Positions 9,670 to 22,081 of a stretch of DNA of 64,000 bases are shown piece by piece (the stretch's first letter is position 1; the number at the start of each line of letters is the position of its first letter). The notes below the pieces were generated by a model, which made no database searches, had not been told where the DNA came from, and saw only the letters and a program-made list of their open reading frames with translations. The translations under genes were made by a program, and so were the position numbers. The stretch spans positions 60,033,354 through 60,097,353 of the forward strand of contig CM022953.1 of assembly GCA_012931725.1 (NCBI GenBank), written 5' to 3'. Source of the stretch: Litsea cubeba (Eukaryota; Streptophyta; Magnoliopsida; Laurales; Lauraceae).

Positions 9670-12234
9670 GGCCTTGGATCTCTTTGACCAACCTATCCTT
9701 AATAGTTATATCATATTGTTGGTCATGTTCATTTGCATTTATGTTTTTTTTTTTCTTAGTTACATTTATTAAAATGCAATGTTTATTTGTAATCAATTGA
9801 TTTTGTCATCATGCACCATTCTAGTTAAATAACATGGTTTTCATAATCATTTGATTATAATTTCCTCATGATAGATTTGCTTTTTACTCTCATATAGTTA
9901 TATCTTGCATTGCATTTCTATACATGCATGTTCAATTGATTATGATTTCAAAAGCTTTTATAGCTAGATTTCTCATTATCGATTGATGTTGCAAATTCAT
10001 TTGTTTGTATGATATAGTAAAATAATTTTGAAAAAACAAATGATTTAAAATAATTTAGTTTTTCCATAGATTTTTAAGTTATATTTTCATATGGAAAATT
10101 ACTGTTTTGAAAAACCAACTTGTATGTGTTTCAAATAAGTTATATCTTTTAAAAATGCAAGTTGAATAGTTTTTTAAATCAATTTGTATAAGCTCTTGTA
10201 GTTACTATTGTTTACAAATTGATATTTGATTTAAGTTCACTTCATGGTTTTCATAATCACTTGTTCATTTTATAAATGTTTCATTGTTGGATTTTAAATG
10301 ATGGAGTGAATTAAAGATCTTTTGAAAATGTTTTCAAGCTTTGTTAGTTATATTCATTCAAACATTTTCTTTCGAGTATATTTCCTTGTACTAATGAATA
10401 TATGTTTTAAAAGGAAATACTTGTTATATGCTATTTGCAACTTTGCTCATTTAGTTTCATTCTTGATGTGCAAATATCATATAGTTCTTTGTATGGCTGT
10501 GCTCTTAGTTTTTATTTGAAGATACCATACTAGAACTCTCAAATCCATCCCTTATGCTTTCTAGTCTTTTATTATTTGAATTGGATGGTTATGTTGTTGT
10601 TTCATGTGTAATTTTCTTATTGGTATCATTCATTAAATATGTTTCAACTTCATAGTAGTGTTCTTGATCATATGAACCTCTTTGAAATTCATTCCTTGTA
10701 TTTCATAGTTATATCTATTGTTTGTTGGATTTCTTAGATATTGAATTCATATGATTTGACACTTTGAAAATTGCATGTTCTACTAAGTTATATCTTTTAT
10801 GCAATTTCTCTTGTTCATCACTATGCTCATTAGTCATATCATTAAAAGTGATGAATAATCATTTTATGATGCTTGTTGGGATTTTGTGTTTGTCACATGC
10901 TTGCTCTTAATCATGTTTTCTATTCAATTGGTAATCAATTGGTATCATTTTCAATTAGTATCTATATCTAATTGGTATCATATCTTGAGTTTGTGATAGA
11001 CCTTGTGTACATTGGATTGAACTTGATAGTTATATGTCTTTTGTTCCATGTCACATTCCATGAGCATCATAATCTTCATGATTGCCACATCTCTTGCACT
11101 TATAGGTAAATCACATGACCACCATGTTTATGTTTTCATAATTTTGGTTGGTTAATGGTGAGGTTTTGGCTTCATGATTGAACTTCATTTCATTCATCTT
11201 GTGCATGATAGTTATATCTAATGATTGTATGAAATGAATTCAAAACTTTACATAGCTTATGATTTTCATAGTTAAATTGTTTGATGCTATGTTTGAGTTA
11301 ACCCCATCTCATCATAGATAGCTCTAATTTGGATGAACCCTAATAGTTGTATTCCTTAACTCCATTTTAGAGTGATTGAGTTAATAGTTTTATCCTTGAA
11401 TCTCAATTGATATTTTTATTTATTTCAATTGATATCCATGATAGTTTATCTCCTTTTGACCTTGCTCTCTAATTATCCAATAGCTTATCCATCAATTGGT
11501 ATCTTTATATTGGTAATTTGATCAATTTGAACTTTATAGTCAATTATCATTATCAATTAGTATCTAATTCTTCTCTTGAAGTTAACCCCCAATTGGTTAA
11601 ACCATCTTCTTCTTGCACCTATTAGTTAAATCCTTGTCAAAAGTTTGACAAAAGAAGAGTATGGATTGAGGGGGAGTAAACCTTCTAAGGAAGCATTAGA
11701 GTTGATCGAATTCACCCTTATATTGGCTCTATACCCTTATAGCTTATTACCCATGCATGATAACCTGTTATGTATTTCATTTTCGAACTCCTTTGTTAAC
11801 AGGTGCTACTAAAAGGGATTTTCCGTGTTTCATGCGTGTAGGAACCCCTCTTCAATTGATACCTTTGCAATTTAATGGCAAAGGGGGAGAAAGTTCTCAA
11901 GTTTAATGGCAAAGAGGGAGAAAGAATTAAGGGGGAGAAAGAGTATTCAAGCTACCCAAAGGGAGAGAATGCATGGTCATAGGGGGAAAAGATGATAGAA
12001 GAAAGAGCTTGGGAGCTAAAGAAGATGCTTGGTCTAAAGAAAGGAAGATGAAGAGAAAGCTTGAAGATTGATCAAGCTCCAAGCATCAAGAAGAATGAAG
12101 CTAGAGCCCAAGCTAAAGTGAAGAAGCATCCAAGAAGATTTCAAGGAATGTCCAGCCAAGGAGGAGCTGAAGACTGTCTGAAAATTTAGTGTTGAGCAAA
12201 GTTTGCCAACATATTGAAGGTTTGCCATCAAATT
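9670..12234 (+). other. Non-coding interior of the gag-only element
   Basis: About 2.6 kb are T-rich and have no long open frame. A degenerate TAGTTATATC motif recurs at least nine times between 9703 and 11218. From about 11670 the sequence turns purine-rich, with repeated AAGGGGGAGAAAG-type tracts (about 11880-11965) that resemble extra polypurine tracts. No pol remnant is visible, so the pol region was replaced rather than just mutated. Confidence 0.7.
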
Positions 12235-12248
12235 GCAAAGGGGGAGAT
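12234..12248 (+). other. Polypurine tract
   Basis: A TGCAAAGGGGGAGAT stretch directly precedes the 3' LTR start TGTTAGGG and is the expected plus-strand priming site. Confidence 0.85.
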
Positions 12249-14060
12249 TGTTAGGGATTTTGTGTATTGCAATTTGGTGGATGCATTACCATTTTAGCAT
12301 CTCATGAATTTTCACACATGCATTGAGTTAAGTATCTTGAAATCTGGTTTTCTACATGCATTGTTTTTAAATAATGTAAATCTTATAGTTTGTGCATGTT
12401 TTCGTTTTAAACATTGGATGCATTTATTTTTGAAAAGAATTTATAAATCAAGCTAGCTATTGTTTTTAAAGTTTCAAATCATATCTGGCTTTTTATGTTT
12501 CATTAAATGCACTTAGATGATTTAAAATCATGTTTCCAAGCTTGGTTTAATGGCCCAAAAATCCCCACAAAGAATGTCTTTAAAAAATGCAAAAGTTGGA
12601 TTTTTTTGTCTAAGGTCGTCGGTCAACCGACGTCAAGCTGTCGGTCAACCGACAGTGGAACCGAGGCCAACCAAGAGCCTTTGTCGGTTTCATTTCCAGA
12701 GAGCTACAAATTTTAGATTTTCTCTGTCAGTCCCTTCGTCGGTTCATGTCGGTTCGGTTGTCGGTTCGTGTCGGTTAACCAACAGATGTATAACGGTCAG
12801 AAAACTTTTGAAAACATGACCGTTGTTTAGTGACCATTGAGGTGTCGGTAGACCGACAGGTAGCCGTTGGCAGCTTTTTTCTATAAAAGCAAGCTCATTC
12901 CTTTGGCCAAACATGATGAATCTTAAGCCATTCTTGAAGAGCTTTGAGGCCAAAGAAAGGGGAAGAGCTAAGGAAGGATAATGAGTCATTAGGAAAAGCT
13001 AAAGCTTGGATTAATGAAGTTAAACCACCAAGTAAGCTTTGCCTTTTGTTAATCATATATTTCATGCTTTGTTTAATCTTTGGTAAATGATTTTAACATA
13101 TAAACTATGATGTGTAGAATCCATTACATCATTTAATCTTTGGTTTATTTGTGTTGGATTCTTCACTTTGATTTCAAACCAAGTTTTTAAAGTTACATTA
13201 ATCATGCATTGCCAAAGCCTTTGAGTTATTTGATAGCATGATCAATATGCTTGTTTGAAATCTCTTTGTTGTTTTCATTCATTTAAACTTTTGTTGAATT
13301 AGTTTGGTTTTGAAAACAACATTGCACATGCATCACATGTTTAGAGTTAATCAATTTCATACAACTAGTGAACCTTTGATTTTAATATCATTAACAAGTT
13401 AATAGTTTTACATGTGATTTGCATTAGACTTCAATCAAATCTTTTTATGTGCATTAAACTTTCGAATTGCTTTAAGCATATAATTGATTGAGCTTTAATT
13501 TTAAACTTGATTGAAGTTTTCACACACACACACTTCATAAGCATTCATCTTTGTTATTCTTAGTGTGTTTGTGTGAGTTGATTTTCATTTTAATATCCGC
13601 CTGCTTAGAGGCATTTTATTTGAGCTTAAATTGTAATATCTTAGACTGTTTTGTGAAAACACTTTCTTTAGAGAAATCTCTTGTATAAAGGTTATTGCTT
13701 AACCTAAGAAAAGCATTGTGTATAGGTTGTTGTTTAGCCTATAAAAACAACATTGTAAGGTTATTGCTTATCCTCGGAAAGCATATTGTAGAGGTTATTG
13801 CTTAGCCTTTTGAAAAGCATATTAGCGGAAATGCGGTGGGGTGTTGAGTCACAAGCCGGTAGTGGATGTAGGCATTGAGGCCGAACCACTATAAATCTTT
13901 GTGTAGTGGTGATTGTTTTGTTTAAGCTTCCGTATTTTGTATGTTAATCATCACATGTGACTAGTTAATTGTAAAGAAATTAAAATTGGTCATAATTAGT
14001 CATTAAGTGTAGATCACCCTATTCACCCCCCCTCTAGGGTTAGGATCCCTTGGACTTTCA
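12249..14060 (+). repeat. 3' LTR of the gag-only element
   Basis: It is collinear with 6314-8140 and has the same TATA box (12882-12889) and palindrome cluster (about 12615-12650 and 12843-12860, the last with one mutated base). The main length difference is near the end, where a C-run segment of the 5' LTR (about 8093-8113) is shorter here. It ends ACTTTCA before the AAAAG target duplication. Confidence 0.9.
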
Positions 14061-15190
14061 AAAAGTGTGTATACAAAAAAAGACATAAGTCTCAAATGAT
14101 CAACTAGAAACTTCCGTGGAAACGATTTTCAATCCAAAATTTTGGGCAACCTAACCTCGGCGCAGAAAAATAGTTTTCCTCTCAAGGCGACCATGACGGC
14201 TTTCGCACTATTGTTTTTTTCAAAGGCCGTAACAAATTTTTTTTAATTAATTTATTTTTATTGATTTATTTATTATTTTTTAGATAGGTCTCCTTTGTGG
14301 TGAGTTTGACGCCTAAGTCCCTTAAGCTTTCTAATTAACCCATGTAACGAGCATTAGGCCAATGACTCCCAAACTAGATGGCTTTAGGGCACTAGGTATG
14401 TAAATACCCCTACGAGCTTACTGGCTTGGGTTAAAAAGGCTACGAACCCAAACTAGTCATAAAACTTTTTATTAGTTTTAAGACTTCTAACTAAATACTT
14501 TTTTTAATCATTTTTTTACGGTCCCCAACAATAGGTAGCCCTTTTCATGTGCCCGAATTAATTCACCGGTTTGTGGATAAAATCCATCTAGTTGAACCAG
14601 GAAACTTTACAACTAAGAGTCAGTTTTTCATCATATTTCCAATCCAATCGTCAAAGAAAAATGGAAATCTTAGCTTCACATTCAAAACCTTGAAAATGTA
14701 TACCACTTGTGTAAAAGTGAAGGATCAAGAGTCGGCACTTTTCCAAAAATCATTTCCTTAAATAAAACAGTAAACCATTGTTTTCTTTTGCCCAAAGCAT
14801 TGAGAATTCCGAAATTCGAGGTATCTTTGTTTCATAAAAATCCTCTTTGAAGCTTCCTTTCTCAAACACAAATAACAAATTTTTTTTTTGAAAATTTTTC
14901 CTAAAAAAACCTAGAAAATCAAACAAAAGTAGTGTGAGATACTTGTCTAAAGATGACAAGTGTGTTTGTTCTCACCTCCCAACCTAGCATGAACATCGTC
15001 CTCGATGTTTAAATAAATGAAATGCAATGATCAATGAAATATGGGGGATAAAAGTACAGGAGGGCACCTAAGAATTATAAAACTTAGAACTGCAACATCA
15101 TGCCAAAGTTAGACAAAATAAAAGACAACAAAAGCAGGTAATCACTGTACATAATATACACAGAAAATACACTGTCAGACTAGTGCTCAA
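14061..15190 (-). other. Gypsy A 3' non-coding region, proximal part
   Basis: This follows the integrase on the minus strand. Just after the integrase stop is a phrase including GACGATGTTCATGCTAGGTT, conserved in this plant gypsy group, then AT-rich non-coding sequence. Short open frames (for example 14549-14761) have no family resemblance. The region is continuous with 5952-6313 once the nested element is removed. Confidence 0.6.
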
Positions 15191-16330
15191 TCAATCTTGG
15201 TAGGCAGGATCTTCCAAAGGTGTAGATTCAGCCTCCGGAACAACATTCTCTAAGAATGGTTTCAACCTTTGACCATTGACCTTGAAAATATTATCATCCT
15301 TGGGACTTTGGACCTCAACCGCACCATGGGGATGAACTATATGAACAATGTAAGGTCCAATCCAATGAGACTTCAACTTTCCAGGGAACAAGTGCAACCT
15401 GGAATTGTACAATAAGACTTTTTGGCTAGGGTGAAATTCCTTCCTGAGAATATGCCTATCATGCATGGCTTTCATTCGGTCCTTATACATTTTGGTGCAA
15501 TCATATGCATCATTTCGGAGCTCTTCCAGCTCATCAAGCTGAGGTTTCCTGGTCTCCCTTGCCTTATCGAGAGCAAAGTTGAGGCGTTTGATCGCCCAAT
15601 TATGTTCCAACTCGATAGGGATGTGACAAGCCTTCCCAAGACCAATCTATAAGGGGACATTCCGATTGGAGTCTTATATGCGGTCCTATATGCCCACAGA
15701 GCATCACTCAAGCGCAATGACTAGTCCTTTCTAGTGGGATTGATTGTCTTCTTAAGGATGGTCTTAATCTCTTTGTTGGAGATTTCAACCTGACCGCTCG
15801 TATGGGGATGATATGAGGTGGCTACTTTATGAGTAATAAAGTATTTCCCCATCAAGGTCGCAAAGACCCGATTACAGAAATGCTTTCCCCCATCACTGAT
15901 GATTGCACGGGGAATACCAAAACAAGCAAACACAGTTTCCTTGAGAAACTGAACTACCATCTTGTGGTCATTTGTTTTGCAAGCTATTGTGTCTACCCAT
16001 TTTGAAACATAATTCACAGCAACTAGAATGTACAGATAGCCATATGACACTGGGAAAGGGCCCATGAAGTCAATGCCCCATACATCAAAAATTTTGATTA
16101 TCAAGATTGGGTGGTGGGCATCTCATTCCGTTTTGTGATTCTCCCTAATCGTTGACAACGATCATAGGTTTTAATCATGTGAATCACGGAATAAGGAGGG
16201 CCAATAGAATCCACACTGCAAAACTTTTACAGCGGTTTTCTTTCCCCCAAAATGTCCTCCACAAGCGTGGTCATGGCAAAATGCAAGAATTTTCCTTTGG
16301 TCACAATTGGGGATGCACCGTCGAATGATC
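15191..16330 (-). pseudogene. Gypsy A integrase (broken)
   Basis: Integrase joins retroelement cDNA to host DNA. Reading leftwards, traces of the N-terminal HHCC zinc finger appear at about 16110-16300 (HDHACGG, then a degraded Cys pair). The catalytic core follows (16104-15721) with the first Asp in GIDFMGPFP, the second in ISDGGKHF and the Glu in GQVEISNKEIK. After a stop and frame changes (15721, about 15600) comes ALWAYRTAYKTPIGMSP and a C-terminal domain with WIGPYIV (15610-15191). No chromodomain follows. The three catalytic residues remain, but the frame is interrupted, so no enzyme is made. Confidence 0.9.
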
Positions 16331-16399
16331 TGGTCGGGCAATACTTGAACAAATATGGCTCATCCCAAAAATACCATTTTGCCATAGATAGAAAACGAC

Positions 16400-18054
16400 A
16401 CTTTTCTTGCTAAGTCCAAGAACTTGGCATTTACTCTGTAACAAGGTAGTTCACAATGTCTACATACCATGGGATTTCAGCATGTGAGATTGACATAAGC
16501 TGCTCATCAGGAAATGTTTCCAAGATAGGCAAGGACTCAATAGTAGGCTCTACAAGTAATCGGGACATATGATCAACCACCACATTGTCTGGCCCTTTCT
16601 TATCTTGAATCTTGAGATCAAATTCTTGCAATAAGAGAATCCACTGAATAAGCCTGGCTTTCGCATCCTCTTTATGAGAAGGTACTTGAGGGTAGCATGA
16701 TCGGTGAATACAATGACTTTTGAGCCTATCAGGTAGGGTCTAAACTTTTCCAGAGTAAATACGACCGCCAACAACTCCTTTTCCGTGGTGGAATAGTTGA
16801 GTTGAGAGTCGTTCAGAGTCTTACTAGAGTAACGAGTCACATGAGGTAACTTATTAACTCTTTGCCCTAAGATGGCACCAATTGCATAATTGGAGGCATC
16901 ACACATGACCTCAAACGGCAGAGTCCAATCAGGAGGCCGAATGATAGGTGTTGAGGTCAATTCTGTCCTTAGCTTTTCAAAGGCAGCTAAGCAATCAGGA
17001 GTAAATTCAAATGAGGCATCTTTGGACAACAAATCACACAAAGGTTTCGAGATCTTACTGAAGTCCTTGATAAAACGACGGTATAAGCCAGCAAGGCCCA
17101 AGAAGGATCTCACATCCCTCACTGTCTTAAGAGGTGGTAGGTTTGCAATTAAATCTACCTTCTCCTTATCAACTTCTATTCCTTTCTTTGACACTATATA
17201 TGTGTCCCAAGATAATTCCCGATTTCACCATGAAATGACACTTCTCCCAATTGAGTACTAAGTTCTTTTTTTCACATCTCTTTAGCACAAGTGTCAAATG
17301 AGATAAACATTCTTCAAAGCTAGACCCAAAGACAAAGAAATCATCCATGAAGACTTCCAAAAACCTCTCCACCTTGTCAGAGAAAATACTTAACGTGCAC
17401 AGTTGAAATGTCGCGGGTGCATTGCATAGCCCAAAAGGCATGCGTCTATAGGCAAATGTGCCAAAGGGACAGGTGAATGTTGTTTTCTCTTGGTCCTCAG
17501 GAGCAATTGGAATTTGGTTATATCCAGAATAACCATCTAAGAAGCAGTAGGATACATGACTAGCTAGACGCTCCAACATCTGATCAATGAAAGGTAAGGG
17601 AAAATGGCCCTTCCTAGTCATTGCATTCAACTTCCGATAATCAATGCACACTCACCAACCAATTTGGACACAAGTGGGGACCAATTCATTGTGTTGGTTA
17701 GAAATTACGGTGACACCAAACTTCTTGGGTACAACTTGGATGGGGCTAACCCACTTACTATCAGAGATGGGGAATATAATTCCTGCATCTAGTAGTTTTA
17801 TCACTTCAACCCACTACTTCCTTTAGAACAGGGTTTAGCCACCTTTGTGGTTCTCTTGAGGGTTTTACATTTTCTTTAAGATAAATTTGGTGCATTACCA
17901 TAGATGGGCTATTCCCTTTGATGTCAGCAATGGTCCACCCAATAGCTTCTTGATGAGTGCGAAGCACATCAAGTAACTTCCCCTCTTGATCTTTCTCTAA
18001 ATCTGAGGCAATGATAACAAGTAATGTCTTGGCATTACCAAGGAAAGCATACTT
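16400..18054 (-). pseudogene. Gypsy A reverse transcriptase and RNase H (broken)
   Basis: The N-terminal reverse transcriptase part lies at 18054-17650 with several stops. The core (17651-17169) has CIDYRKLNA, the LDGYSGYNQI motif with its catalytic Asp, and FMDDF, the YxDD-box variant usual in this gypsy group. RNase H (17194-16550) carries FEVMCDASNYAIGA, a TEKELLAVV motif and FTDHATLKYLL, giving the expected Asp, Glu and Asp. A frameshift at about 16600 moves the end into another frame (16631-16431, GPDNVVVDHMSRL). These domains copy the RNA genome into cDNA. The frameshifts show it is inactive. Confidence 0.9.
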
Positions 18055-18866
18055 TTATGACTCAGGCAATGGTTTGAGCTCTAGCTTAGGAGGCTCGACA
18101 ATGGAAGGCACGGATACCGAAGTGGAAACTGGTAACGGCTCTATTCTCTCTCTCCAACGACCAATATCCATTTGAGGGGCTGAGTCCAACATTGCATTGA
18201 CCTCGCGAATGGATTCATCAATGTCAATATCAAAGTTGAATTGGGCCAAACATTGTTCCAAAGGATCCTGATAGCAGGACTGCTGTATTGTCCGACCTAT
18301 CAGGACATCAATCATGTTCACTTATTCCTCATCATCCATCTCAAGGGACTGGAATCCATTATTGAAGACATTCAATTTCAACTTCATGTTACCGAAGGCC
18401 AATGTCATTACTCATTCCTACATCTGATAACTGCATTGGAAGTGGCAAGGAATGGGTGGCCCAAAATCACAAGAATGTGACGGCCCGGATTCATGACGGG
18501 TTCGGTATCTAGGACGACAAAGTCTGCAGGGAAATAGAACTCATTCACCTTTACTATGACATCCTCCACTATTCCCTTGGGAACCTTAACTGACCGATCG
18601 GTTAGACTCAAAGTTATATATGTGGGCTTGAGCTCCCCCTAACCTAACTGTTTGTATACTGAGTAAGGCAGAAGGTTCACACTTGCTCCAAGATCCAAAA
18701 GACATTTATCAACCATTGTGTCTCCAATTTCGATAGAGATAGCAGGGCATCCAGGGTCTTTATATTTGGGAACAATTGTTTGGTGGATCAGCCCTGAAGC
18801 CTGAGCTGCCATCACAGCCTCCCTAGGGACATAAGTCTTTCTCTTAAGAGTGGCCAGATCTTTCAA
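18055..18866 (-). pseudogene. Gypsy A aspartic protease and linker (broken)
   Basis: The retropepsin-like domain (18866-18408) contains LDLGASVNLLPYS, where the catalytic Asp of DTG/DSG is in a DLGAS variant typical of the Athila/Tat group. It then has ADFVVLDTEP and ILGHPFLAT. A stop at about 18640 breaks the frame in the middle of the domain. The linker to reverse transcriptase (18321-18055) is acidic and Pro-rich (PLPVSTSVSVPSIVEPPKLE). Retropepsin processes the gag-pol polyprotein. Between 18867 and 19472 the frame is degraded and only Gln-rich traces are seen. Confidence 0.85.
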
Positions 18867-19472
18867 AAATTTGGAATATGAAGGTATCTACTTGATGGCA
18901 TCTAAGAGAGGGATATTGATTTGAAAATTCTTAAACACCTCTAAGATCCCCTCGAAGTGTTTATTCTTCCTATTGTCCTGCAGGCACTGGGGATAAGGAG
19001 GCTAGGGTATGTAGGGTGTTACTGGATGGTTCTCTATACACGCCAAGTTCATCTCCCCTTTCTCTTGGACATCTTGCCCCTTGTCCTTGTTTGGTTCACC
19101 CACATTTACATTCCTTTCATCAGGCATTATGACTTGGTTGTCCACTTGCTTGCCAGACCTCAAGGTGTGGATAGCTTGTACCTCATCATGGGGTAGTCTT
19201 AGAGTACTATCTATTCCAAATTAGCCTCTAAGAGCATTCTGAACATTGGGCTGGACCTTGAGATTAGGAGCTATTTGACTGGGAAACTACCCTTTCTCTC
19301 TCCCTCCTACTAATATTGCTAACTGGCCAAGCTGGACTTCCATCTTGGCGATGGCCTGGGCAGTAGCCTGATTCAACTGGGCTTGGGCTGTGTTGGTTTG
19401 TTGCTGCTGTTGGATGAATTGTTATTGCAGCTTCATCATATCAGTCATCATAGTTTCCAAGGATGAACATTG

Positions 19473-20821
19473 TTACGGAACAGAGGGAGAGTAATTTTCC
19501 ATTGGGTCAGGAACTAGAGTTCTACAGTCGTTGGGCTGTTGAGGAGATACATATGGTTGTTGAGGAACCAAAGATTGGTTCGTCTGAGGGTACTGAGAAG
19601 AGCCTTGCCTTGAAAAGTTCCTTTGGAAACCTGGAGGACCACCACTTTGCTTCTGAATAGGTTCACTTTGCCTATAGGAGAAATTTGGGTGAAACCTATT
19701 GTCAGGATGGTACGTTTGACTAAAAGAATTTGGTGTAGATTTCCTAAAGGTATTATATCCATTGATGGCATTGGCTTGCTCAGCTTTAACGACCGACAAA
19801 TTTGGGCAGCACTCCACCATGTGCTCAGAACTATCACAAAGGACACACATCGCACTTGGTTCAGATGGAACATTCATCAAAGAATCCTGGTCTTGGTGGG
19901 GGTTCCTGTTGGCCACCACTGTAAAGGCATCAAGTTCCTTAGATTGTTCACCCCATTGACCAGACTAGCCATAACATTTTTGAGATCAGGGTCTATTTTC
20001 ATCTCATAAACTCCTTACTTTCTAAACCCTATCTCTTCTCTCTCATATCCTCCATCATTGCTACTCCAGTTTGGAGAATTTTCAGCTAGCTCTACAAGAA
20101 AGTCGTACGCTTGATTGGGAGTCTGATTCATAAATTTCCCTTTGTGCATAGACTTAATCAAGGTACGTTGTGCAGTGGTTAGTCCTCTATAGAAGAAGTG
20201 GACCAATTGGGCTTTCTCAAGCTCGTGGTGTGGGCATTCGACTAGAAGGTCATGGAACCTTTCCCAAGTTTGAGAAAACTTTTCATTAAGTCATCCCCTA
20301 AAGTTCCTAATGTCATCCTTCATTTTCTCTGTCTTGGCCATTGGGTAAAATTTTGCCATGAATTTCTTTGACAACCCATCCCATGTTTTTATGGAATTAG
20401 GAGCAAGAGAATTCAACCATGCTGCAACATGGTCTTCTAAGCATAGGGGAAAGAGCCTTAACTTGACATTATGTTCATCTAAGTTCTGATTTTTAAATGT
20501 CTGACAAATTGTCTGAAATTTGTTCAAATGGATGTAAGGTTGCTCACTCTCAAAACCATGGAACTTAGGAAGCATGTTAATGGTAGTAGCTCTAATCTCA
20601 AATTGGGCTGCAGTGGTTGCAGGTAGAACTATGTAAGTGGGTGAGGAAGCAGAAGCAGGTGCAAACATCTCATTCAGAGTTCCCTCTCGGTTTTCCATTT
20701 TGGGATCAATTGAGGAATTTTTGACAAACTTGATGGGTATCTCAAATAATCCAACTCGGTCAAGACGACCTCTCTCACGTGTCCAAATTTGCATAAACCA
20801 AGCACACCTTAATGTTAACAC
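19473..20821 (-). pseudogene. Gypsy A gag with zinc knuckle (broken)
   Basis: The capsid-like gag domain runs 20821-20291 and continues, after an in-frame stop, to 20015 (WERFHDLL, HFFYRGL). A likely start Met is in MENREGTLNE rather than the first Met of the frame. After another stop and a frameshift (about 20010-19950), the C-terminal part (19919-19473) has the zinc knuckle CVLCDSSEHMVECC and a Gln/Pro-rich tail. Gag builds the virus-like particle. At least two stops and one frameshift inactivate it. Confidence 0.85.
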
Positions 20822-21874
20822 ACCAACAATCTAATGGGTTAGCCTATGTCAACTAGACAGCTTTTAACTAGTTGAAGAGTGCACCTAGGCCTCCAATCCG
20901 GTTATGTGAAACCTTAGTTGATAGATTAGGCCCCAGGTAAGGGTAGGATTACTTAATGAGCTCGTTTGAAGGACCCTTGCCTCGAACAATCTAGCTGTCT
21001 CCACACTCTAGACAAGGCATTTCTTAGATCAACTTTGGTCAAATAACGCAATTGGTGGAACCTTTGATGGTCTTCGTCCTAATGAGCTCGAAGATCCAAG
21101 GGCCAATGTCTCATTGATTTTAAATTATTGGCTTGGTACCTAAAGTGGGGTGTGTTTAACCTAATGGGCAAGAATCCGGTGATGAAATCCGGTCCTTATC
21201 TTTTGGGGGTGAATGCCCTTACTAAGTGTGTGATTCCAATATAATCAATGTGTAACATTCAATCAATTACACTTTTGCCAAAACTCAACAACCATGAATT
21301 AACCCACTTACTGAAGAGGCGTGGGTTGGGTTTCAGTACTCACCTCTCACTCAAGATGGGGGAAGATCTAGTTGAGTCGACTCAGGCCACTGATACCTAG
21401 ACTCAATGTACCAACCTGAGGTGCAGAGACAGTATCGTCCAACTGTCGTCCTTCACTTCCGCTAACTATTAATCTGGGCCTTCCCATAATTTAAAAATAA
21501 TTAAAATTATTACACTTTGAAAGTCCTACTACAATGGATCTATAAAAAATAAAAAATACTACTACTAAAACTAAAATTCCTTTCCCGCTTTGAGTATGTT
21601 TCTTTGCAAGATTATTCTCTTTATTTTTTTTGGCAACTTAATCGAAGGTTCTTTGTGCTGTAAATCTAGTAACTTCTTTCTTTAGGTACCCCTTCCTTTT
21701 CTTTCTTCAATCCTGTAAAATCAACAATACCAAAGTGAAAAAAGAAAAAAAAAACTGCTAAATGGCTAATATCCTAAAAGGAATTTTTTTTTAAAAAAGT
21801 AATAAAATAAAATCCTAAACTAAACTAGAGTAAAAATCAGAAATCTGATTTTTAAAACCGTTTTCAAGAACAAA
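20822..21874 (-). other. Gypsy A untranslated leader
   Basis: About 1 kb lies between primer site and gag. On the minus strand it contains a block (about 20990-20870) with GAGACAGCT, AAGGGTCCTTCAAACGAG and CTCATTAAGTAATCCTACCC that is closely matched in the leader of Gypsy C (37390-37530). A related CGAGCTCATTAGGACG motif occurs at about 21080. No open frame is supported. Confidence 0.7.
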
Positions 21875-21892
21875 TCCCCGGCAGTGGTGCCA
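21875..21892 (-). other. Gypsy A primer-binding site (Asp tRNA type)
   Basis: The minus strand reads TGGCACCACTGCCGGGGA. It differs by a few substitutions from TGGCGCCGTTGCCGGGGA, the complement of plant tRNA-Asp 3' ends used by many plant gypsy elements. It lies five bases from the LTR end CATATCA. Confidence 0.8.
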
Positions 21893-21897
21893 AAATT

Positions 21898-22081
21898 TGA
21901 TATGCTCAAAATAATTAACCACAATTACACAACTTTCTATTATTGTATAAATATCAAATCTACTACCTCCTCTTTTGGTCTGCCATGAATATTCAAATCA
22001 CTAGAGAGAAGAATACCATGATTGATAGTTCTCTACACCCCCTTCTCGTGGTAATTTCTAAATTGATAGAGATAGGATATC
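21898..22081 (-). repeat. Gypsy A 5' LTR, terminal fragment
   Basis: The U5 end of the 5' LTR begins TGATATGCTCAAAAT on the plus strand. It is cut at 22081 by a solo LTR whose target duplication ATATC is present on both sides. I could not recognise the rest of the LTR beyond 23595, so the 5' LTR is either truncated or too diverged. Part of it matches 1313-1434. Confidence 0.65.

Larger units (their letters stand above)
6314..14060 (+). mobile_element. Non-autonomous two-LTR, gag-only Copia-type retrotransposon (LARD-like)
   Basis: Two LTRs of 1827 and 1812 bp (6314-8140, 12249-14060) are very similar by eye and start TGTTAGGG and end ACTTTCA. Perfect target duplications AAAAG lie at 6309-6313 and 14061-14065. 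An initiator-Met primer site and a polypurine tract are in place. The 4.1-kb interior holds only a broken gag-like frame and about 2.6 kb without coding potential, with no protease, integrase or reverse transcriptase. It must have moved with enzymes from another element. Near-identity of the LTRs makes it one of the youngest insertions here; a measured divergence is needed for a date. Confidence 0.9.
5934..21897 (-). mobile_element. Gypsy A, degenerate Ty3/gypsy (Athila/Tat-like) internal region
   Basis: The order on the minus strand is primer site (21875-21892), long leader, gag with zinc knuckle, protease, reverse transcriptase, RNase H, integrase, long 3' non-coding region, polypurine tract and LTR. 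This is the gypsy order, with integrase after RNase H. The integrase C-terminus ends without a chromodomain. The protease LDLGASVNLLP motif and the long flanking non-coding regions fit the Athila/Tat group. All coding parts are broken. The element is the scaffold of the left third: the gag-only Copia element at 6314-14060 lies inside it and a solo LTR lies in its 5' LTR. Confidence 0.85.
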
